DNA from: Bacillus cereus G9842
GTDB lineage: Bacteria > Bacillota > Bacilli > Bacillales > Bacillaceae_G
Reading direction: 5' to 3'
DNA: 64,000 nt
Assembly (NCBI RefSeq): GCF_000021305.1
Contig: NC_011772.1
Coordinates: 5,306,001 to 5,370,000 of the forward strand
Shown piece after piece: positions 53,335 to 64,000 of this stretch. The notes beneath the pieces are model-generated. The model did not search any database. It worked only from the letters and a program-made list of their open reading frames with translations, and had not been told where the DNA came from. The translations under genes were made by a program, and so were the position numbers. The number at the start of each line of letters is the position of its first letter. Position 1 is the stretch's first letter.

Positions 53335-53520
53335 CTACCCACATATTGTGTGAGAATCTGTGTTCGATACAACATATGTCGCCTCATTTTGACAAAATTC
53401 ACATGTTTTTTTCTCTTTTTCTGAGTTATCCACATTGTTGATAACCGGCGCAACTTCACACTCATCCACAATAATATCTAACGCTAATTCAACATGTTCT
53501 AAACAACAAGGTAAATTCAT
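53335..53520 (-). CDS. CxxH/CxxC protein
   Basis: The ATG at 53520 has AGTGAGGTG upstream. The 61-residue protein ([20 protein letters not shown] then ECEVAP...) contains CLEH and [10 protein letters not shown] motifs, the zinc-binding pattern of the small CxxH/CxxC proteins found beside rlmH in Bacillus. The function is unknown. Confidence 0.8.
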   Translation of the reverse strand: MNLPCCLEHVELALDIIVDECEVAPVINNVDNSEKEKKTCEFCQNEATYVVSNTDSHTICG

Positions 53521-53547
53521 TTTCTTCACCTCACTTTTCTACAATAG

Positions 53548-53573
53548 AAAACAGGAGGTAGGCCCTCCTGTTT
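53548..53573 (-). terminator. Terminator of the wal operon
   Basis: AAACAGGAGG pairs with CCTCCTGTTT around TAGGC-like loop bases; it follows the protease stop, separating it from the CxxH/CxxC and rlmH genes. Confidence 0.8.
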
Positions 53574-54749
53574 TTAATACTTTTGAATGCCTAATTTCAC
53601 TGTTGTTGTTACTCTTTTTGTACCACGATAAAACGTAAGAGTCATTTTATCATTAATTTCCTTATCATATAAGGCCGTGCGGAATCCAATAATATCGCGA
53701 ATCGGTTTTCCATCTACTGCCACAATAACATCATGTTCTCTTAAACCAGCATCTGCGCCTGGCGAAGGACTTTTCACATCCAAAATACAAACTCCTTCTG
53801 TTACAGTACCTGGTAAATGTAATGTTTTTGACCAATAATAGTTTGGAATTTCATTTAATGACCTAAGTTCAATCCCAACATACGGCCTTCTTACTTTTCC
53901 ATACTTCTCAAGTTCATTCATAATCGGAACAGCCCTAGTCACCGGAATAGCAAGTCCGATTCCTTCTACTTCTTTTGCAGCAATTTTCATTGAATTAATA
54001 CCAATTAATTGTCCTGCTGCATTTACAAGCGCACCGCCACTATTCCCCGGATTAATCGCCGCATCCGTTTGTAACACTTCTACTTGCCAATCATAGTGTC
54101 CATCTTGATCTAAATCTACAGGGACAATACGTTCATTAGCTGAAATAATACCTTGTGTAACAGTTCCAGAGAATTGCAGTCCGAGTGGATTTCCAATCGC
54201 AATGACTGGCTCTCCTCTGCGAACAGTATTAGAATCGCCGATTTCAATTATTTTTTTCACATGCTTTGCATCTATTTCTAATACAGCTAAATCTGTGACT
54301 ACATCGGTTCCTAATACTTTTCCAGGAACCTTCTTACCGTCACTTAAACTTACTTCAATACGATTCGCTCCAGCTACAACATGATTATTCGTTACAATAT
54401 AAGCTTGACCATTTGTCTTTTTATAAATTACTCCTGATCCTGTACCAGCCTCTGAATCTGCCTCTGAAAAGTTATCTCGTTGAATGTTAATAACGCCCAC
54501 AACAGCTTCAGATGCACGGTCAACAGCATCTACAAAGCTAATCTGTTTAATTCCTTGAGCTTCGGCCATATTACTTCCGCTTGCTTCAGCTTGCGGAAGC
54601 GTATCAGCAGAATTTGAAAATAAAGGAGCTCCAAACGCAAATAAAGAAGCTCCTACAATTGTTCCCGCTATACTAGAAAGAACTATACCTTTATGCTTCT
54701 TTTTCCCTGCACGTTTCATACGATAATTTTCTTCATCAATAAAGGACAT
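53574..54749 (-). CDS. htrC: HtrA/DegP-type serine protease of the wal operon
   Basis: The 391-residue protein has one N-terminal TM anchor (about 21-43), then a trypsin-like domain with the triad His in VTNNHVVAG, Asp in VVTDLAVLEID and Ser in INPGNSGGALVN. A PDZ domain (about 290-385) contains PGADAGLREHDVIVAVDG. It is an extracytoplasmic quality-control protease. It lies directly after walJ, as in B. subtilis (yyxA/htrC); naming is by position. Confidence 0.92.
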   Translation of the reverse strand: MSFIDEENYRMKRAGKKKHKGIVLSSIAGTIVGASLFAFGAPLFSNSADTLPQAEASGSNMAEAQGIKQISFVDAVDRASEAVVGVINIQRDNFSEADSEAGTGSGVIYKKTNGQAYIVTNNHVVAGANRIEVSLSDGKKVPGKVLGTDVVTDLAVLEIDAKHVKKIIEIGDSNTVRRGEPVIAIGNPLGLQFSGTVTQGIISANERIVPVDLDQDGHYDWQVEVLQTDAAINPGNSGGALVNAAGQLIGINSMKIAAKEVEGIGLAIPVTRAVPIMNELEKYGKVRRPYVGIELRSLNEIPNYYWSKTLHLPGTVTEGVCILDVKSPSPGADAGLREHDVIVAVDGKPIRDIIGFRTALYDKEINDKMTLTFYRGTKRVTTTVKLGIQKY

Positions 54750-54812
54750 ATTTGTTCACCCATCTTCCTGAAAACAACTATATTCACCTTTATTGTTTAC
54801 TAAAATGAAGAA

Positions 54813-55607
54813 TTATACGTATTGAATTTTTGTAGGCATTTTTGGATCTGTATCGTGAATTTCAAAGGATTCACCCACTCCAAATCCTTTTTCCTCTAGT
54901 ACTTGTGATACTGACATACGAGCTAGTTCTTTCATGTTATTATCTAAGCTTAAATGGGCTAAATAAATATGCTTTGTCTCATCTGTAATTACATCTGCCA
55001 TTGCTAATGCAGCATCTTCATTACAAACATGCCCAACGTCGCTTAAAATACGTCGTTTAATGCTCCATGGGTAACGTCCCATACGAAGCATTTCCACATC
55101 ATGATTACTTTCAAATACGAAAGCATTAGCTCCCTTAATAACGCCCTTCATACGGTCGCTTACGTATCCCGTATCTGTAATAAGTGCTAATTTCCTATTA
55201 TTGTTATGGAAAGCATAAAACATCGGTTCTGCCGCATCATGAGAAACTCCAAATGATTCGACTTCAATATCACCAAATGTTTTCACATCCCCAACTGAGA
55301 AAATGAATTTTTGCTCAGTTGGGATATTTCCTATTAAATGTTCCATTGCATTCCATGTTTTCTCATTCGCATAAACGGGTAAATCATATTTACGCGCCAA
55401 TACACCTAACCCTTTAATATGATCACTATGCTCATGTGTTACAAGAATACCTGATACATCATTTATATTCAGTTCTGCTTGTTTAAATAAAGCCTCTGTC
55501 GCTTTACCACTTAAACCTGCATCGACTAGTAATTTTTTTTCATCGGTTCCTACGTATAGCATATTTCCTGTACTTCCACTTGCAAGTACGCTAAAATGCA
55601 ACCCCAT
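54813..55607 (-). CDS. walJ: WalJ/YycJ metallo-beta-lactamase-fold protein
   Basis: The 264-residue protein has the MBL metal motif [10 protein letters not shown] (about 57-66) and later HLSLDNN. WalJ proteins act on DNA/RNA ends and are linked to the cell cycle. The start overlaps walI by 17 bp. Confidence 0.92.
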   Translation of the reverse strand: MGLHFSVLASGSTGNMLYVGTDEKKLLVDAGLSGKATEALFKQAELNINDVSGILVTHEHSDHIKGLGVLARKYDLPVYANEKTWNAMEHLIGNIPTEQKFIFSVGDVKTFGDIEVESFGVSHDAAEPMFYAFHNNNRKLALITDTGYVSDRMKGVIKGANAFVFESNHDVEMLRMGRYPWSIKRRILSDVGHVCNEDAALAMADVITDETKHIYLAHLSLDNNMKELARMSVSQVLEEKGFGVGESFEIHDTDPKMPTKIQYV

Positions 55608-56433
55608 TCTTTCTCACTCCAGTATGTTCATCAACCACTTGATTTTCCTTTTCCCCTAATTCCATAACTTGTCCTTCAATTGCATTCACAAAGAAGTCCT
55701 GTTTCTGCTCCGTTTTTAAATTCCACGTTGGAGCAAGTACTTGGTTATTAGAAGTAGATGCGGTAAGAGTGGCATAGCCAATTTGTGCTTCTTTAACATG
55801 CGTATTTCCATGAATTTTATTTTTTAAATACAAATTTTCTAAAGCTGTTTGAGCCGTAATAATTTCTTGCTCTTTCGTTTTTTCACCTTCGCCCATTTCT
55901 TTTAAATCAGTTAGCATTGTCTGCGTATATGAAACAAGTTCATTTTTTTCATTTAATTCCACAACAATCATCGCCTGATTATTATAGAAAATAGGCTTAT
56001 CTTTATATTTTTGGAAGAAATAAATTTTAAAGTCTTTCACCGCTCCAAATTCATACTTTTGTCCATCCAATACATAGTTCTTCAAAAATTCATTATACTT
56101 ATCTTTTGATAATGATTTCGTATTTAAAAAAGGCTCTTTTAGCTTACTTTCTATCTTGTACATATTTTGTATATGCGCCGTTTGATTTTTCAAAGACTGT
56201 ATATCATCTTCTTTAAAGGCTTTATTTTCCGCTCTAATAAACGACTCTTTTTTCGGTTCCTTAGGGATATTCCCTATAGTAATTTTGTTTGCCTTTAATT
56301 CTTGATCTATCTTTGTTTCTGCAATAAGCTCCAATTGATTACTATCTTGCTTTTGAATGAATTGAAAAATGAGAAAGAGGTCCAAAACAAAAAAGGTCAC
56401 AATAAATATGGTTTTAATCCGATCCCAATCCAT
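55591..56433 (-). CDS. walI: WalI/YycI regulatory protein
   Basis: The 280-residue protein has one N-terminal TM helix (about 6-26) with an extracytoplasmic YycI domain. With WalH it restrains the WalK kinase. It overlaps walH by 20 bp and walJ by 17 bp. Confidence 0.92.
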   Translation of the reverse strand: MDWDRIKTIFIVTFFVLDLFLIFQFIQKQDSNQLELIAETKIDQELKANKITIGNIPKEPKKESFIRAENKAFKEDDIQSLKNQTAHIQNMYKIESKLKEPFLNTKSLSKDKYNEFLKNYVLDGQKYEFGAVKDFKIYFFQKYKDKPIFYNNQAMIVVELNEKNELVSYTQTMLTDLKEMGEGEKTKEQEIITAQTALENLYLKNKIHGNTHVKEAQIGYATLTASTSNNQVLAPTWNLKTEQKQDFFVNAIEGQVMELGEKENQVVDEHTGVRKNGVAF

Positions 56434-57730
56434 TTAGTCCTCCCTCACTCCACTCATAGATTTTCTGTTTACCTGTTTCACCTTCAACAAGTTTTACATA
56501 CCAAATTGGTTGTAGTCGAACTACTTGTCCATCTAGTGATAACTTGTATCCAATACCAATATCCTTAATTACTTGTTTCTTTATCTCTGGATTATTTTCT
56601 AGAGATGCTATTACAACATGCCCTGACGGAAGAGTAACCTTCTGTTCTATGCCTTTAGTATTTAAAGACAGCAACGGTCTTTCATATTCCATTACTTCTT
56701 CTGATCCCCATTTTTGTCTCAATTCAGCTAATCCATCTGTATTGAATACGGAATATCCATCTTCATGTAAGCGAAACACTGTCTCTCCTTTATTCATATA
56801 GTCCAAACGATATGAATCCAAACTTCCACTGTGACCACTTACGAATTCAAAGCTTTTTTGTAACAGCATTAAATTATCTATCGTTTTCTCAGTTAAGACA
56901 GAAGAGTTTTTATACTTTAGCATGTGACGATCGTCTTCAATTTCCATAGATCTAATACCATCTGTAAATGTTTCTTTCGATATCTCAGTAATTGGACTTA
57001 AATAACGAGGATCACTAAACAGAGCATTCTTAAACGTATCCACTGCTAAATTAGATGAGATATATGTTATATTGTTTAACTCTGTCGTTCCATCTGGTAA
57101 AAATAACTTTTTCATATCATTGATTTGATAATCAAAATAAGGCTTTGCTGATACTATAAATTGATTTTGGGCATTTACAATATCTTTTAAATACACGCCA
57201 CTTAATTTTGCCTCATATATTTTAAAGTTATCACCATCAGAAACAAAGTTAATTTTAATTTCTTGATCCTTACTTCTAGAAGGATCAAGAAGAATACGAT
57301 TAAAATGTTTAGGCTTATCTGTACCTTTCTCTTTCATGTTAAACATGGATTTAACTGCATCAAATGGGATATCGGTAGGGAAAACAAGTTCAATTTTCCC
57401 TTCACCATGCACATAGGACAGGAAATCACCCTTAGTGATTGATATCTCTCTAAACTCATGTAGTTCCCCTACTTCCAGAGGCTTATAGATTGATTCTATA
57501 TCTGCCTCTCTTCTGCTCCCATAATGATTTTTATCTTTATGCACGATGATAGAAGTAGGACGGACAACATCGGCAATTTTAGTTTGATTCGTTCCTTCAT
57601 TGCCCTGTACAAATTTCGCGTTTTGCATGGATGTAGAATCTGGCACATACGTCCATAGGTTAAAAGTAAGAAATAGGCTAATTACGACTAGGTTAATTAA
57701 AACTATTGTTTTAAAGTTTTCCATACTCAT
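56414..57730 (-). CDS. walH: WalH/YycH regulatory protein
   Basis: The 438-residue protein has one N-terminal TM segment (about 7-27) and a large extracytoplasmic YycH domain. It modulates WalK with WalI. Start choices are a TTG at 57736, ATG at 57730 (MSMENF) and ATG at 57724; GAGGA is 9 bases before 57730. It overlaps the end of walK. Confidence 0.9.
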   Translation of the reverse strand: MSMENFKTIVLINLVVISLFLTFNLWTYVPDSTSMQNAKFVQGNEGTNQTKIADVVRPTSIIVHKDKNHYGSRREADIESIYKPLEVGELHEFREISITKGDFLSYVHGEGKIELVFPTDIPFDAVKSMFNMKEKGTDKPKHFNRILLDPSRSKDQEIKINFVSDGDNFKIYEAKLSGVYLKDIVNAQNQFIVSAKPYFDYQINDMKKLFLPDGTTELNNITYISSNLAVDTFKNALFSDPRYLSPITEISKETFTDGIRSMEIEDDRHMLKYKNSSVLTEKTIDNLMLLQKSFEFVSGHSGSLDSYRLDYMNKGETVFRLHEDGYSVFNTDGLAELRQKWGSEEVMEYERPLLSLNTKGIEQKVTLPSGHVVIASLENNPEIKKQVIKDIGIGYKLSLDGQVVRLQPIWYVKLVEGETGKQKIYEWSEGGLNGLGSD

Positions 57731-59568
57731 TCCCAATCGTCCTCTTCATCTGCTGCCATTGGTAACGTGAAATAAATAGTTGTCCCTTTTCCTTCTTCAC
57801 TCTTCGCCCAAATAGAGCCACCATGTGCCTCAATCATTTCTTTTGCAATTGCTAATCCAAGTCCCGTACCACCCATTTGTCTTGAACGAGCTTTATCTAC
57901 GCGATAAAAACGTTCAAAGATTTTATCAACGTTTTCTTTTGGAATACCCATTCCTTGGTCACTTACGCTAATTTCTAATAAATCACCGCGATCACGTAAG
58001 CGATATGTTACTGTTCCACCTTCTGGTGAATACTTTAATGCGTTAGAAATAATGTTATACAGCACTTGAGTAATTTTGTCAGTATCCATATCAATAAACC
58101 TAGATTTTTTAGAGAAAGATCGTTTGAAACTTACATTTTGCTCTTTAGACATTTCAAAGCGATCAATAACATTATTAAAGAAATCAGTAAAGTCGACCCA
58201 TTCTTTCATTAAACGGTGCTCTGTACTATCAAGTTTAGATAGCTGTAACAACGCATTTACAAGTCTAATCATTCTTTCTGTTTCTTCTTGTGTAACCGTT
58301 AAAAATTGTGGTGCAATATTCGGATCCTGCCACGCTCCATCTGTAAGTGCCTCTAAATAACTGCGCATCGTCGTTAATGGCGTCCTTAATTCATGAGAGA
58401 CATTCGCCACAAACTCACGGCGTTCCCCTTCTATACGCTCCTGCTCTGTTACATCATATAGTACAGCAATTAAGCCATTGGCCTTCCCTGTTTCTTTTTG
58501 AATAACAGAGAAACTAGCACGTAAAATATATGGTTCGTTTCTCGTACTAAAATCTAATAACACAGAATCTGGCTCTTCATATAAATGATCGAGCGTAAAT
58601 TCTTCCTGTATCCCTAATACCTCTAAAACAGATTGATCGAGCGCTGTTTCACGAGAAACATTTAACATCTTTTCCGCAGGGTCATTTAGTAAAATAATAT
58701 CCCCTTTTCGGTCAGTAGCAATTACTCCATCTGTCATATGTGATAAAACGGATGATAATTTACGCCTTTCACTTTCTGTAGAAGAACGAGCTTGTTGTAA
58801 TTTTTTTGATAAATTATTGAAGGATAATGCCAGTTGTCCAATTTCATCATGGCTATGCACTTTTACTTTTCTCGAATAATTTCCTTTTGCCATTTCGATT
58901 GCTTGTCTCCGCATATCTGAAATTGGTCTTGTAATTGTTTGAGCCAATAAAATCCCAAGTACGGCCGTTACTAATAAGGCAATTACTGTTCCCGTAGCAA
59001 AAATTTGATTTATATCCTTCATTTGTTTATATACATCTTCCATAGATGCAACGATGTATATAACACCAAGCGCATCCTTGCCATTATCATCTAGAATCGG
59101 AGTAAGCATAACTTGAACACGATGGCCTGTACTACCATCCTTCTCAATTTTCACTTCTGGCTTTTTTTGTACTAACACTCGCTGAACAGCTATATCAGTT
59201 GATGTTCTATTCACCTTATTCTGCTTTGATTCATCTGAAATAGCCAATAACTTTCTATGCGAATCAAATACACTTACCTCTTGTATAACTTTCTTTTGAT
59301 CAGAGGCAAATTTTCGAATAGAAGTTTTAATGGTTTCATCTGTTGACTCTGTTTCTGCTTTTGTATAACTTTTTTTAAACTCTTGTTTCAAGTTATATGA
59401 TAATAAGTTTGTTTGCTGCGTTAAAGAATCCCTAAAACCTTGTACTAGGCTCTTCTCTAATTCCCTTACGAAATAAACCCCAATAACTTGCATCGCTATT
59501 AATATTAATAGCATATATATAAGCACAAATTTTAAATGAATAGATTGAAAAAAACCAACTTTCTTCAT
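57727..59568 (-). CDS. walK: Essential sensor histidine kinase WalK
   Basis: The 613-residue protein has TM1 (about 11-30), an extracytoplasmic Cache-like sensor (about 31-183), TM2 (about 184-204), HAMP, PAS (about 270-370), HisKA with the phosphoacceptor VSHELRTPLTTMRSYLEAL, and HATPase (NALKYSPEGG, DQGMGIP, GTGLGLAIAKEM). With WalR it controls cell-wall hydrolase genes. It starts 3 bp after walR ends. Confidence 0.96.
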   Translation of the reverse strand: MKKVGFFQSIHLKFVLIYMLLILIAMQVIGVYFVRELEKSLVQGFRDSLTQQTNLLSYNLKQEFKKSYTKAETESTDETIKTSIRKFASDQKKVIQEVSVFDSHRKLLAISDESKQNKVNRTSTDIAVQRVLVQKKPEVKIEKDGSTGHRVQVMLTPILDDNGKDALGVIYIVASMEDVYKQMKDINQIFATGTVIALLVTAVLGILLAQTITRPISDMRRQAIEMAKGNYSRKVKVHSHDEIGQLALSFNNLSKKLQQARSSTESERRKLSSVLSHMTDGVIATDRKGDIILLNDPAEKMLNVSRETALDQSVLEVLGIQEEFTLDHLYEEPDSVLLDFSTRNEPYILRASFSVIQKETGKANGLIAVLYDVTEQERIEGERREFVANVSHELRTPLTTMRSYLEALTDGAWQDPNIAPQFLTVTQEETERMIRLVNALLQLSKLDSTEHRLMKEWVDFTDFFNNVIDRFEMSKEQNVSFKRSFSKKSRFIDMDTDKITQVLYNIISNALKYSPEGGTVTYRLRDRGDLLEISVSDQGMGIPKENVDKIFERFYRVDKARSRQMGGTGLGLAIAKEMIEAHGGSIWAKSEEGKGTTIYFTLPMAADEEDDWE

Positions 59569-59571
59569 ATA

Positions 59572-60279
59572 CTATTCCTGCTCTGGGTCACGCAAGTAAT
59601 ACCCTACTCCACGTCTAGTTACAATTAAAGTAGGATGGCTTGGATTATCTTCAATTTTTTCACGCAAACGACGTACTGTTACGTCTACTGTGCGCACATC
59701 TCCAAAATAGTCATAACCCCAAACTGTTTGTAATAAATGTTCGCGTGTCATAACTTGTCCTAAATGTTTCGCTAAATAATGTAGCAACTCAAATTCACGA
59801 TGTGTAAGCTCGATATTTTCCTCGCGCTTCGTTACACTATATGCATTTGGATTAATAACAATTGGTCCAATAACCATTTCTGTATTTTCTTCTTTTTCTG
59901 CAGAACCACCTTGTTGATGACGGCGTAAATTCGCCTTCACACGAGCAAGTAATTCCCTCGTACTAAATGGCTTCGTTACATAATCATCTGCCCCAAGCTC
60001 AAGCCCTAATACTTTATCAATCTCAGAGTCCTTTGCTGTAAGCATAATAATCGGCATTTCTGAACTTTTACGTATTTCACGGCAAACCTCTAATCCATCT
60101 TTACCCGGTAGCATAATATCTAATAAAACCATATCTGGTTGTTCTTCATTAGCTTTTTCAATTGCTTCATCACCATCATGCGCCATTACTATTTCAAAAC
60201 CTTCTTTTTCTAGATTAAACTTCAAAATATCTGCAATCGGCTTTTCATCATCAACTACTAAAATTTTCTTTCCCATCAT
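59572..60279 (-). CDS. walR: Essential response regulator WalR
   Basis: The 235-residue OmpR-family regulator has a receiver domain (Asp near 54 in [30 protein letters not shown]) and a winged-helix DNA-binding domain (about 130-232: [23 protein letters not shown]). It regulates cell-wall metabolism. The ATG at 60279 is 9 bases from AGGAGG; the next ATG (60276) is an alternative. Confidence 0.97.
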   Translation of the reverse strand: MMGKKILVVDDEKPIADILKFNLEKEGFEIVMAHDGDEAIEKANEEQPDMVLLDIMLPGKDGLEVCREIRKSSEMPIIMLTAKDSEIDKVLGLELGADDYVTKPFSTRELLARVKANLRRHQQGGSAEKEENTEMVIGPIVINPNAYSVTKREENIELTHREFELLHYLAKHLGQVMTREHLLQTVWGYDYFGDVRTVDVTVRRLREKIEDNPSHPTLIVTRRGVGYYLRDPEQE

Positions 60280-60318
60280 CGTCTATTTCCTCCTTATAAA
60301 AATATGGTCAATAATCCC

Positions 60319-60336
60319 TAAACATATCGATGTTTA
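60319..60336. promoter_or_regulatory. Dyad in the walR upstream region
   Basis: TAAACAT and ATGTTTA (60319-60325, 60330-60336) flank ATCG, about 40 bp before walR. The role is unknown; it does not match the WalR half-site spacing. Confidence 0.3.
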
Positions 60337-60442
60337 CATAGTATGTCCTATATGACCGCATCCTTTGTTTAAGTATTTTCTCCTCTATTCTCATAGACTC
60401 ATGTATGATCCACTTTTACACGGCATCCTATACGATCTATAG

Positions 60443-60470
60443 AAAAACCTCTAGCTTCAACTGCTAGAGG
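60443..60470 (-). terminator. Second terminator after the tRNA cluster
   Basis: CCTCTAGC pairs with GCTAGAGG around a 7-base loop, with T5 on the minus strand. It is tandem to the palindrome terminator at 60527-60554. Confidence 0.75.
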
Positions 60471-60526
60471 CTCCTCGTTCTATTTTAAAATAACTACTCA
60501 GTTTTGTAAAATTACATAAATAAAAA

Positions 60527-60554
60527 GGATATTAAGTGGGCCCACTTAATATCC
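60527..60554 (-). terminator. Perfect 28-bp palindrome terminator after tRNA-Phe
   Basis: GGATATTAAGTGGG and CCCACTTAATATCC are adjacent, and TTTTTATTT follows on the minus strand. It ends the tRNA transcript a few bases after tRNA-Phe. Confidence 0.85.
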
Positions 60555-60560
60555 TGAGAG

Positions 60561-60633
<73 letters not shown>

Positions 60634-60674
60634 AAAACTATATATAAAACCACTAATGGTGGTATAAACAAAAG

Positions 60675-60750
60675 TGGCGGTCCCGACCGGGGTCGAACCG
60701 GCGATCTCCTGCGTGACAGGCAGGCATGTTAACCACTACACCACGGGACC
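60675..60750 (-). tRNA. tRNA-Asp (GTC)
   Basis: Acceptor GGTCCCG/CGGGACC, anticodon loop CTGTCAC giving GTC, TTCGA in the T loop, encoded CCA. Confidence 0.95.
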
Positions 60751-60771
60751 AAAAATAAGCATAAAAAAACA

Positions 60772-60843
60772 TGACCCGTACGGGATTCGAACCCGTGTTA
60801 CCGCCGTGAAAGGGCGGTGTCTTAACCACTTGACCAACGGGCC
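60772..60843 (-). tRNA. tRNA-Glu (TTC)
   Basis: Acceptor GGCCCGT/ACGGGTC, anticodon loop CTTTCAC giving TTC, T loop TTCGAAT; CCA not encoded. Confidence 0.95.
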
Positions 60844-60856
60844 ACGAAAAATAAAA

Positions 60857-60932
60857 TGGTGAGCCATGAAGGATTCGAACCTTCGACCCTCTGATTAAAA
60901 GTCAGATGCTCTACCAACTGAGCTAATGGCTC
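60857..60932 (-). tRNA. tRNA-Lys (TTT)
   Basis: Acceptor GAGCCAT/ATGGCTC, anticodon loop CTTTTAA giving TTT, encoded CCA. It is first in the minus-strand order Lys-Glu-Asp-Phe. Confidence 0.95.
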
Positions 60933-61030
60933 ATACTCACCAACGTCATATTTTCGTGACGACAAGATGTATCATAACATGTATTCTGTATTCTTCGCAA
61001 TACTTTTTTTCATTTTTTTATAAAAGATAA

Positions 61031-61060
61031 GAAAAAACTCATGCGGACATGAGTTTTTTC
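61031..61060 (-). terminator. Terminator after purA
   Basis: GAAAAAACTCATG pairs with CATGAGTTTTTTC around CGGA, just after the purA stop. Confidence 0.9.
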
Positions 61061-61072
61061 TAAAAATATCAA

Positions 61073-62485
<1,413 letters not shown>

Positions 62486-62522
62486 TTATATTTTCACCTT
62501 ATGAAAGCCTTATCTTTATCCC

Positions 62523-62570
62523 ATAAAAAAAGAAACACATCTTATTATAAGAAATGTGTTTCTTTTTTAT
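62523..62570 (-). terminator. Terminator after dnaB
   Basis: AAAAAAGAAACACAT pairs with ATGTGTTTCTTTTTT around a 13-base loop. Confidence 0.88.
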
Positions 62571-62577
62571 ACTGCCT

Positions 62578-63927
62578 TTATGCCCCATCCTCAAAGCGTC
62601 GTTCTAAATTAACGAATTTATTAAATTCTTTAACAAACGCAAGCTCTACTGAACCTACCGGACCATTACGTTGTTTTGCAATGATAATTTCAATCGTATT
62701 TTTATTTTCCGTTTCACGGTCATAGTAATCTTCACGATATAGGAAAGCTACAATATCAGCATCCTGCTCAATACTACCAGATTCACGAATATCAGACATC
62801 ATCGGGCGTTTATCCTGACGAGATTCTACACCACGAGATAACTGTGATAAGGCAATAACAGGCACTTGCAATTCACGCGCAATCCCTTTTAAAGTACGAG
62901 AAATCTCAGATACCTCCTGCTGACGGTTCTCACCTGATTTCCCACTTCCTTGAATAAGCTGTAAGTAGTCAATTAAAACCATACCAAGACCTTGTTCTTG
63001 CTTTAGTCTACGACATTTCGCTCGAATCTCATTTACCTTAATTCCTGGTGTATCATCAATATATATACCGGCATTTGAAAGACTACCCATCGCCATTGTT
63101 AATTTCGCCCAATCATCAGAAGTTAATGACCCGGTACGAAGTCTTTGCGCATCGATATTTCCTTCTGCACAAAGCATACGCATAACAAGCTGATCGGAGC
63201 CCATCTCCAAACTAAAAATCGCTACATTTTCATCCGTTTTCGTCGCTACGTTTTGTGCAATATTTAATGAAAATGCAGTTTTCCCTACTGACGGACGTGC
63301 TGCTACGATGATTAAATCATTTCGCTGGAAACCTGCCGTCATCTTATCTAATTCAGTAAATCCAGTTGGTATCCCAGTAACTTCACCTTTTTGATTATGC
63401 AAAAGTTCAATTTTATCATAAGCATCTACAAGAACATCTTTAATATTTTGAAATGCTTTTGCATTCGTTTGATGGGATACTTCTAATATTTTTTTCTCGG
63501 CCTCATTTAAAAGGCCGTCTACGTCATCTTCTCTCTCGTATCCATCCGACACAATATGAGTCGCTGTTCGAATTAAACGACGTAAAAGTGCCTTTTCAGC
63601 GATGATACGTGCATAATATTCAACGTTAGCAGCTGTTGGAACAACTTCTGCTAACTCTGCTAGATAAGACACTCCACCAACTTCTTCTAGTAATCCTTGA
63701 TCAGCCATCGCTGATGTCATTATTACTAAATCGATCGGTTCTCCTTTGTCAGATAACCCAAGCATTACCTCAAAAATCTTTTGATGTTTCGTTCGATAGA
63801 ATGAGTCAGGTACCAATAACTCTGATGCTGATGTTAACGCATCTTGATCAATTAATATGGCCCCTAAAACCGCCTGCTCGGCTTCTATATTATGCGGAGG
63901 GGTACGATCAGCAAGTACATCACTCAT
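62578..63927 (-). CDS. dnaB: Replicative DNA helicase DnaB (DnaC in B. subtilis)
   Basis: The start at the ATG at 63927 (MSDVLADRTPPHNIEAEQ) has AAGGAGG 7 bases upstream. The 449-residue protein has an N-terminal DnaB domain (about 10-110) and the RecA-like C-domain with Walker A ARPSVGKTAF (about 207-216), Walker B IDYLQLIQ and the loop ISRTLKGIARELQVPV. It unwinds DNA at replication forks. It lies between rplI and purA, as in other Bacillus. Confidence 0.97.
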   Translation of the reverse strand: MSDVLADRTPPHNIEAEQAVLGAILIDQDALTSASELLVPDSFYRTKHQKIFEVMLGLSDKGEPIDLVIMTSAMADQGLLEEVGGVSYLAELAEVVPTAANVEYYARIIAEKALLRRLIRTATHIVSDGYEREDDVDGLLNEAEKKILEVSHQTNAKAFQNIKDVLVDAYDKIELLHNQKGEVTGIPTGFTELDKMTAGFQRNDLIIVAARPSVGKTAFSLNIAQNVATKTDENVAIFSLEMGSDQLVMRMLCAEGNIDAQRLRTGSLTSDDWAKLTMAMGSLSNAGIYIDDTPGIKVNEIRAKCRRLKQEQGLGMVLIDYLQLIQGSGKSGENRQQEVSEISRTLKGIARELQVPVIALSQLSRGVESRQDKRPMMSDIRESGSIEQDADIVAFLYREDYYDRETENKNTIEIIIAKQRNGPVGSVELAFVKEFNKFVNLERRFEDGA

Positions 63928-63954
63928 ACGCAATCCTCCTTGCTTAATTTATTT

Positions 63955-64000
63955 TTATTGTTCACTAACATGAACTTTTACTGTCGCTGTTACTTGCGGA
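63955..64000 (-). CDS. rplI: 3' end of ribosomal protein L9 gene, partial
   Basis: The last codons read PQVTATVKVHVSEQ and TAA, the conserved L9 C-terminus. The rest lies beyond the right edge. It precedes dnaB by about 30 bp. Confidence 0.85.
   Translation of the reverse strand, partial: PQVTATVKVHVSEQ

Noticed and set aside
60674..60862. Plus-strand ORF of 62 codons
   Set aside because: It lies across the tRNA genes and is only the complement of tRNA sequence.

Overview
The window is chromosomal DNA from a low-G+C Gram-positive rod, most likely a member of the Bacillus cereus group. The right end has the Bacillus core order rplI-dnaB-purA-tRNA(Lys-Glu-Asp-Phe)-walR-walK-walH-walI-walJ-htrA-type protease-CxxH/CxxC protein-rlmH, all on the minus strand, which lies near the replication origin in Bacillus. 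Bacterial nitric oxide synthase beside a SodA2-type superoxide dismutase, a fused MsrAB, LytSR/LrgAB, a PurR-type guaC promoter and a SwrC-type RND pump all fit that group.

Layout. 1-6.9 kb is a cell-surface glycan region: the start of a polytopic glycosyltransferase, a GT2 glycosyltransferase, an oligosaccharide flippase, a YfhO-type membrane glycosyltransferase and a GtrB/CsbB-type polyprenyl-phosphate glycosyltransferase. 6.9-16.5 kb holds a TetR/SDR pair with matching operators, an ABC-F protein, a TetR repressor divergent from an RND transporter, msrAB and an AI-2E-family exporter. 16.8-20.6 kb is lytS-lytR-lrgA-lrgB with a CcpA-type cre site. 20.6-31.7 kb contains an MFS transporter behind what I read as a PyrR-type RNA attenuator, a BCCT transporter, nos/sodA2, an SDR, an AmiS/UreI channel, galE, a hemolysin III-family protein and a DUF1836 protein. 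31.7-39.2 kb has dbpA, guaC, pepF, a radical SAM protein and a membrane-anchored Asp-box protein.

39.4-52.8 kb is an accessory island inserted at the 3' end of rlmH, built like a staphylococcal cassette chromosome (SCC). The last codons of rlmH (RGEPYHK-stop) form a site that recurs as direct repeats at 41540 and, more degenerate, at 39402. The inner 11.3 kb unit carries a CcrB/CcrC-like large serine recombinase, a P4/D5-type primase-helicase with a small co-translated partner, and cargo: two tandem C5-cytosine methyltransferases facing an HNH endonuclease (probable restriction-modification), a MazG-like protein, a DGQHR-domain protein paired with a two-TM membrane protein (possible uncharacterised defence pair), and several tiny ORFs. 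A sensor histidine kinase lies between the two outer repeats, so the island may be composite. The SCC-like element and the PyrR-controlled transporter are the two observations I rate highest.

Regulation visible in the sequence includes paired inverted PurBoxes before guaC and purA with the same 32-bp spacing, TetR operators in two loci, a yfhO leader with a promoter-proximal terminator, and many bidirectional rho-independent terminators between convergent genes. All functions are read from sequence motifs and gene order; no database search was run.
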